From positions 1 through 47,903 of the forward strand of contig NZ_JACJLE010000030.1 in assembly GCF_016901995.1 (NCBI RefSeq): 47,903 bases of DNA. The letters run 5' to 3'. The position numbers were made by a program, and so were the translations under genes. Shown one piece after another: positions 44,613-47,903 of this stretch (the first letter of the stretch is position 1; each line of letters starts with the position of its first letter). The notes beneath the pieces were generated by a model. That model saw nothing but the letters and a program-made list of their open reading frames with translations, had not been told where the DNA came from and ran no database searches. Origin of the DNA: Bacteroides caecigallinarum. Lineage in GTDB: Bacteria > Bacteroidota > Bacteroidia > Bacteroidales > Bacteroidaceae.

Positions 44613-45866
44613 ATGAAAGAAGAATTAATAGTAAAATCTTACGAGATCGCAAAAGAACGTTATGCAGCATTAGGTGTAGATACAGACAAAGTATTGGAAC
44701 AGATGCAGAATTTCCACCTTTCACTTCATTGCTGGCAGGCTGATGATGTAGCTGGTTTTGAAGTACAGGCAGGACAGCTTAGCGGAGGAATTCAGGCTAC
44801 AGGTAATTATCCTGGCAAGGCAAGAAACATTGACGAACTTCGTGCTGACATCATAAAGGCTAAATCAATGATTCCGGGAACACACCGTCTGAATCTTCAT
44901 GAAATATATGGTGATTTTCAGGGTAAGGTAGTTGACCGTGATGAAGTTGACACAACTCATTTTCAAAGCTGGATAGAATGGGGTAAGGAAAACGATATGA
45001 AGCTTGACTTCAACACTACATGTTTCGGACATCCGAAGAGTGGAAACCTTTCACTTTCAAATCCGGATAAGGGTATTCGTGATTTCTGGATTGAACATAG
45101 CAAACGTTGCCGTGCCATTGCAGAAGATATGGGTAAAGCTCAGGGCGATCCATGTATCATGAACGTATGGGTACACGACGGTAGCAAGGATATTACTGTA
45201 AACCGTATGAAGTATCGTGAAAACCTCAAGAACTCGCTTGACGAGATTTTCGCTACTGAATATAAGAACATGAAAGACTGTATCGAATCAAAAGTGTTCG
45301 GTATCGGACTTGAAAGCTACACTGTAGGTTCAAATGAATTCTATGTAGCATACGGAGCACAGAACAATAAGATGGTGACTCTTGATACAGGTCACTTCCA
45401 TCCGACTGAAAGTGTGGCAGATAAAGTGTCTTCACTTCTGCTTTATGTTCCGGAACTGATGCTTCACGTAAGCCGTCCTGTTCGTTGGGACTCAGACCAT
45501 GTAACTATAATGGACGATCCTACACTCGATCTGTTCAGTGAAATCGTTCGTTGTGATGCTCTCGACAGAGTTCATTACGGTCTTGACTATTTCGATGCTT
45601 CAATCAACCGTATCGGTGCATACGTAATCGGTAGCCGTGCTGCACAGAAGAGTATGACACGTGCATTGCTTGAACCACTTGTAAAACTTCGCGAATATGA
45701 GGCAAACGACATGGGATTCCAGCGTCTGGCTCTTCTTGAAGAAGCTAAAGCGTTACCTTGGAATGCAGTCTATGATATGTTCTGCCTGAAGAATGGTGTA
45801 CCTGTAGGCAATGAATTTATTGCAGAAGTAGAAAAATACGAAGCTGAGGTTACTTCAAAACGTTGA
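44613..45866 (+). CDS. rhaI: L-rhamnose isomerase
   Basis: A 417-residue TIM-barrel metalloenzyme converting L-rhamnose to L-rhamnulose. Metal-site and substrate residues of the family are visible: Glu234 in GIGLESY, Asp258/His261/His263 in LDTGHFHPTE, His285 in LHVSRPVRW, and Asp293/Asp295 in WDSDHV. LNLHEIYGDF and NTTCFGHPKSG are further family marks. It lies 36 bp after rhaK, and its stop touches a possible TTG start of rhaT. The enteric equivalent is rhaA; rhaI follows Bacteroides naming. Confidence 0.96.
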   Translation: MKEELIVKSYEIAKERYAALGVDTDKVLEQMQNFHLSLHCWQADDVAGFEVQAGQLSGGIQATGNYPGKARNIDELRADIIKAKSMIPGTHRLNLHEIYGDFQGKVVDRDEVDTTHFQSWIEWGKENDMKLDFNTTCFGHPKSGNLSLSNPDKGIRDFWIEHSKRCRAIAEDMGKAQGDPCIMNVWVHDGSKDITVNRMKYRENLKNSLDEIFATEYKNMKDCIESKVFGIGLESYTVGSNEFYVAYGAQNNKMVTLDTGHFHPTESVADKVSSLLLYVPELMLHVSRPVRWDSDHVTIMDDPTLDLFSEIVRCDALDRVHYGLDYFDASINRIGAYVIGSRAAQKSMTRALLEPLVKLREYEANDMGFQRLALLEEAKALPWNAVYDMFCLKNGVPVGNEFIAEVEKYEAEVTSKR

Positions 45867-45871
45867 TAACG

Positions 45872-46897
45872 ATGGATGTTTTATTAGGTTTATTAATAAT
45901 AGCCATAGGCAGCTTTGGCCAGTCCAGTTCTTACGTTCCAATCAAGAAAATCAAGTCTTGGGAATGGGAAAACTTCTGGTTGGTACAAGGTATATTCGCC
46001 TGGTTGGTATTTCCACTTCTCGGAGCACTCTTGGCAGTGCCCGAGGGTGGTTCCCTTTTTTCGTTACTATCCTCCGGAGGAGCACTGAAGGCAATAGTAT
46101 ATGGAGTGTTGTGGGGAATTGGCGGACTTACATTCGGGTTAAGCATGCGCTATCTTGGCGTGGCTTTAGGCCAGTCTATTTCTTTAGGTACATGTGCGGC
46201 TTTCGGTACATTGTTCCCTGCACTTATGGCCGGTACAGATTTGTTTCATGGCGAAGGACTTGTACTACTTTTAGGTGTATGTATCACTCTTGCCGGTATA
46301 GCTGTTATCGGTTATAGCGGTTCTCTTCGCTCGCAGTCAATGAGTGAAGAAGAAAAGAAAGCGGCAGTTAAAGACTTTGCCCTTACCAAGGGACTTCTTG
46401 TAGCTCTTCTAGCCGGAGTTATGAGTGCATGTTTCGCACTTGGACTTGATGCGGGAACTCCTATTAAGGAGGCTGCCTTATCAGCCGGTGTCAATCCTCT
46501 TTATGCCGGATTGCCTGTTATTCTGTTGGTTACTTTTGGTGGTTTCCTTACCAATGCAGCTTATTGTTTCTGGCAGAATATAAAGAATGGAACTACGAAA
46601 GACTATTTCAAGGTCTCTCCATCACTGTTTATCAACAATGTATTGTTCTGCATGCTTGCAGGAGTATTATGGTATTCACAGTTCTTCGGTCTGGAAATGG
46701 GTAAAAGCTTCTTTACCGACAATGCTGTCCTTATGGCATTTGCCTGGAGCATACTTATGTCGCTTAATGTTGTCTTTTCGAATTTATGGGGAATTATCCT
46801 GCGCGAATGGGCAGGGGCAGACCGCAAGACTCTTGTTACTTTAGGTATAGGTCTATTGATTTTGATATTCTCAATCTTCTTCCCTTCATTGGTTTAG
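45872..46897 (+). CDS. rhaT: L-rhamnose:proton symporter (RhaT family)
   Basis: A 341-residue inner-membrane protein with about ten hydrophobic helices and the RhaT-specific opening SSSYVPIKKIKSWEWENFWLVQG. Further signs are GVLWGIGGLTFGLSMRYLGVALGQS and the C-terminal GIILREWAGADRKTL. It imports L-rhamnose with protons and is called rhaP in some Bacteroides work. I prefer ATG 45872 (MDVLLGLL), which aligns with the first helix; the in-frame TTG at 45863 overlaps the rhaI stop and is possible. A four-copy 11-bp repeat lies just after the stop codon. Confidence 0.95.
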   Translation: MDVLLGLLIIAIGSFGQSSSYVPIKKIKSWEWENFWLVQGIFAWLVFPLLGALLAVPEGGSLFSLLSSGGALKAIVYGVLWGIGGLTFGLSMRYLGVALGQSISLGTCAAFGTLFPALMAGTDLFHGEGLVLLLGVCITLAGIAVIGYSGSLRSQSMSEEEKKAAVKDFALTKGLLVALLAGVMSACFALGLDAGTPIKEAALSAGVNPLYAGLPVILLVTFGGFLTNAAYCFWQNIKNGTTKDYFKVSPSLFINNVLFCMLAGVLWYSQFFGLEMGKSFFTDNAVLMAFAWSILMSLNVVFSNLWGIILREWAGADRKTLVTLGIGLLILIFSIFFPSLV

Positions 46898-46898
46898 A

Positions 46899-46942
46899 AG
46901 ATTTTTAAACGGTGTTTAAATAGTGTTTAAACAGTATTTAAA
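46899..46942 (+). repeat. Four tandem 11-bp repeats between rhaT and rhaD
   Basis: Units AGATTTTTAAA, CGGTGTTTAAA, TAGTGTTTAAA and CAGTATTTAAA follow one another without gaps. They start at the rhaT stop region and end 39 nt before rhaD. The 11-bp period is close to one helical turn. Confidence 0.8.
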
Positions 46943-46948
46943 CCAAAA

Positions 46949-46981
46949 TACTTACAAACTCAAAAACTTAAAAACTCAAAT
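46949..46981 (+). repeat. Shared leader motif before rhaD, repeated twice
   Basis: TACTTACAAACTCAAAAA (46949-46966) is followed at once by AACTTAAAAACTCAAAT, ending at the rhaD ATG. Both resemble the copies before clpX and rhaI. Confidence 0.55.
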
Positions 46982-47773
46982 ATGGTTTACAACAATTCAA
47001 TTTCAGAAATTATCTCCCAGATAGCTGAAGTAGCCGGTTACCTTTGGGAACGCGGATGGGCTGAACGTAATGGCGGTAATATATCTTATAATATTACAGA
47101 TGTAGTGGACGAGACAATAACTTCCCTAAAACCGCTTGGTGAAGCAATTGTACTTCCACAGCCAGTAAAGAACTTATGCAACAATTATTTTATAGTGACA
47201 GGCACTGGAAAAAGAATGCGTTATGTACATTCTAATCCTATGAAGAATATGTCAATAATACGTATATCTGCAGACGGTACATATTATGACATCATTGCAG
47301 AAGAATATATACGTCCTACTTCAGAATTACCTTCACATCTGATGATACATGACTATCTTCTTGGAAAAGGTAGAAATAATAAGGTCGTTGTTCATACACA
47401 CCCTATAGAACTCGTAGCAATGACTCATAATCCTGCTTTCCTTGAGAAAGACGTATTGAGCAAGATACTTTGGAGTATGATACCGGAAACACGTGCTTTC
47501 TGTCCGAAAGGTTTAGGAATAGCAAGATATCAGTTACCAGGCTCGGTAGTCCTTGCAGAGGAAACTATCAGACAGCTTGACGAATATGATGTCGTAATGT
47601 GGGAAAAACACGGTGCCGTAGCTATTGGCGAGGATTTGATTGAGGCATTCGATATGATAGATACATTATCAAAATCAGCCAAGATCTATGAGTCTGCTTG
47701 TTCAATGGGATTTGTACCAAAAGGAATGACAGACGAACAGATGGACGAACTTAAAAGAGTATTTAACCTGTAA
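46982..47773 (+). CDS. rhaD: L-rhamnulose-1-phosphate aldolase
   Basis: A 263-residue class II aldolase cleaving rhamnulose 1-phosphate to dihydroxyacetone phosphate and L-lactaldehyde. The zinc and catalytic residues are all present: Glu115 (TSELPSH), His138 and His140 (VVHTHPIEL) and His210 (EKHGAVA). The phosphate-binding NGGNISYN (30-37) and TGTGKRMR complete the site. Unlike the fuculose aldolase at 170-808, the HxH pair is intact. It is separated from rhaT by an 84-bp spacer with 11-bp repeats and is followed at 11 bp by the second fucO-type gene. Confidence 0.95.
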   Translation: MVYNNSISEIISQIAEVAGYLWERGWAERNGGNISYNITDVVDETITSLKPLGEAIVLPQPVKNLCNNYFIVTGTGKRMRYVHSNPMKNMSIIRISADGTYYDIIAEEYIRPTSELPSHLMIHDYLLGKGRNNKVVVHTHPIELVAMTHNPAFLEKDVLSKILWSMIPETRAFCPKGLGIARYQLPGSVVLAEETIRQLDEYDVVMWEKHGAVAIGEDLIEAFDMIDTLSKSAKIYESACSMGFVPKGMTDEQMDELKRVFNL

Positions 47774-47784
47774 AATTCATTATT

Positions 47785-47903
47785 ATGGTAAATAGATTTG
47801 TATTGAACGAAGTATCTTACTTCGGTCCCGGAGCCAGAGAAGTGCTTCCAAAAGAAATATCACGTCTTGGCTTGAAAAAGGCTTTTGTAGCTACAGACAA
47901 GGA
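47785..47903 (+). CDS. rhaO: Lactaldehyde reductase (FucO/RhaO type), 5' end only (partial)
   Basis: The first 39 codons before the window ends. The start MVNRFVLNEVSYFGPGARE and GLKKAFVATDK match the N-terminus of FucO (nucleotide-binding region of group III alcohol dehydrogenases). It would reduce the L-lactaldehyde from RhaD to 1,2-propanediol. With the partial gene at 1-173 it makes a second fucO-type gene; the visible parts do not overlap, so their similarity cannot be judged here. Confidence 0.9.
   Translation, partial: MVNRFVLNEVSYFGPGAREVLPKEISRLGLKKAFVATDK

Overview
The window reads as chromosomal DNA from a member of the Bacteroidales, most likely Bacteroidaceae or a close relative. 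Three things support this. Upstream regions repeatedly carry the Bacteroidetes sigma-ABfr -7 box TAnnTTTG (for example TACTTTTG, TATATTTG, TACCTTTG), and good Shine-Dalgarno sequences are lacking. The gene blocks tig-clpP-clpX-recQ, guaB followed by SurA-like genes and mutL, and a rhaK-I-P-A-O-ordered rhamnose operon are familiar from Bacteroides. Most proteins also look like Bacteroidetes versions of their families. I see no rRNA, tRNA, insertion sequence, phage gene or CRISPR array.

Layout. 1-3900 (+): L-fucose operon, with the 3' end of fucO, then fucA, a rhamnulokinase-family fucK, a RhaM-family mutarotase and fucP. 3968-5478 (-): mlaF and mlaE, divergent from lptB (5608-6438, +). 6579-12374 (+): tig, clpP, clpX, recQ. 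12533-21458 (+): guaB, three SurA-related genes, an OstA/LptA-like gene, a small membrane protein, mutL. 21611-27329 (+): a DUF3256-like secreted protein, an M23/LysM peptidase, a duplicated DUF1599 protein, a DoxX-like membrane protein, tpiA, a SPOR protein, folE. 27326-30595 (-): dnaG and mdh. 30596-31651 is a 1.05-kb gene-free stretch that appears to encode a non-coding RNA on the minus strand. 31652-34724 (-): nrdG and nrdD behind a cobalamin riboswitch. 34980-38994 (-): a CCA-adding-type nucleotidyltransferase and a secreted GH31 glycosidase. 39136-42971 (-): two AraC-type regulators with a 1-nt overlap. 43098-47903 (+): rhaK, rhaI, rhaT, rhaD and the 5' end of a second fucO-type gene (rhaO).

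How it works together. Two parallel deoxy-sugar routes sit at the two ends: uptake, isomerisation, kinase, aldolase and lactaldehyde reduction for fucose on the left and rhamnose on the right. They use paralogous kinases and end in fucO-type genes. Between them lie housekeeping and envelope-biogenesis genes.

Most notable observations: the B12 riboswitch that starts at the predicted transcription start of the anaerobic ribonucleotide reductase operon; a promoter- and terminator-bounded, strikingly C-poor RNA with AGGUAUUAG repeats; a transmembrane regulator that looks like a hybrid two-component system whose phospho-acceptor His, ATPase and receiver domains are gone; a MutL without the usual endonuclease motifs; and several repeat or hairpin elements (after mutL, after guaB, inside the OstA-like signal-peptide codons, between rhaT and rhaD). 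All calls rest on reading the sequence; no database search was run.
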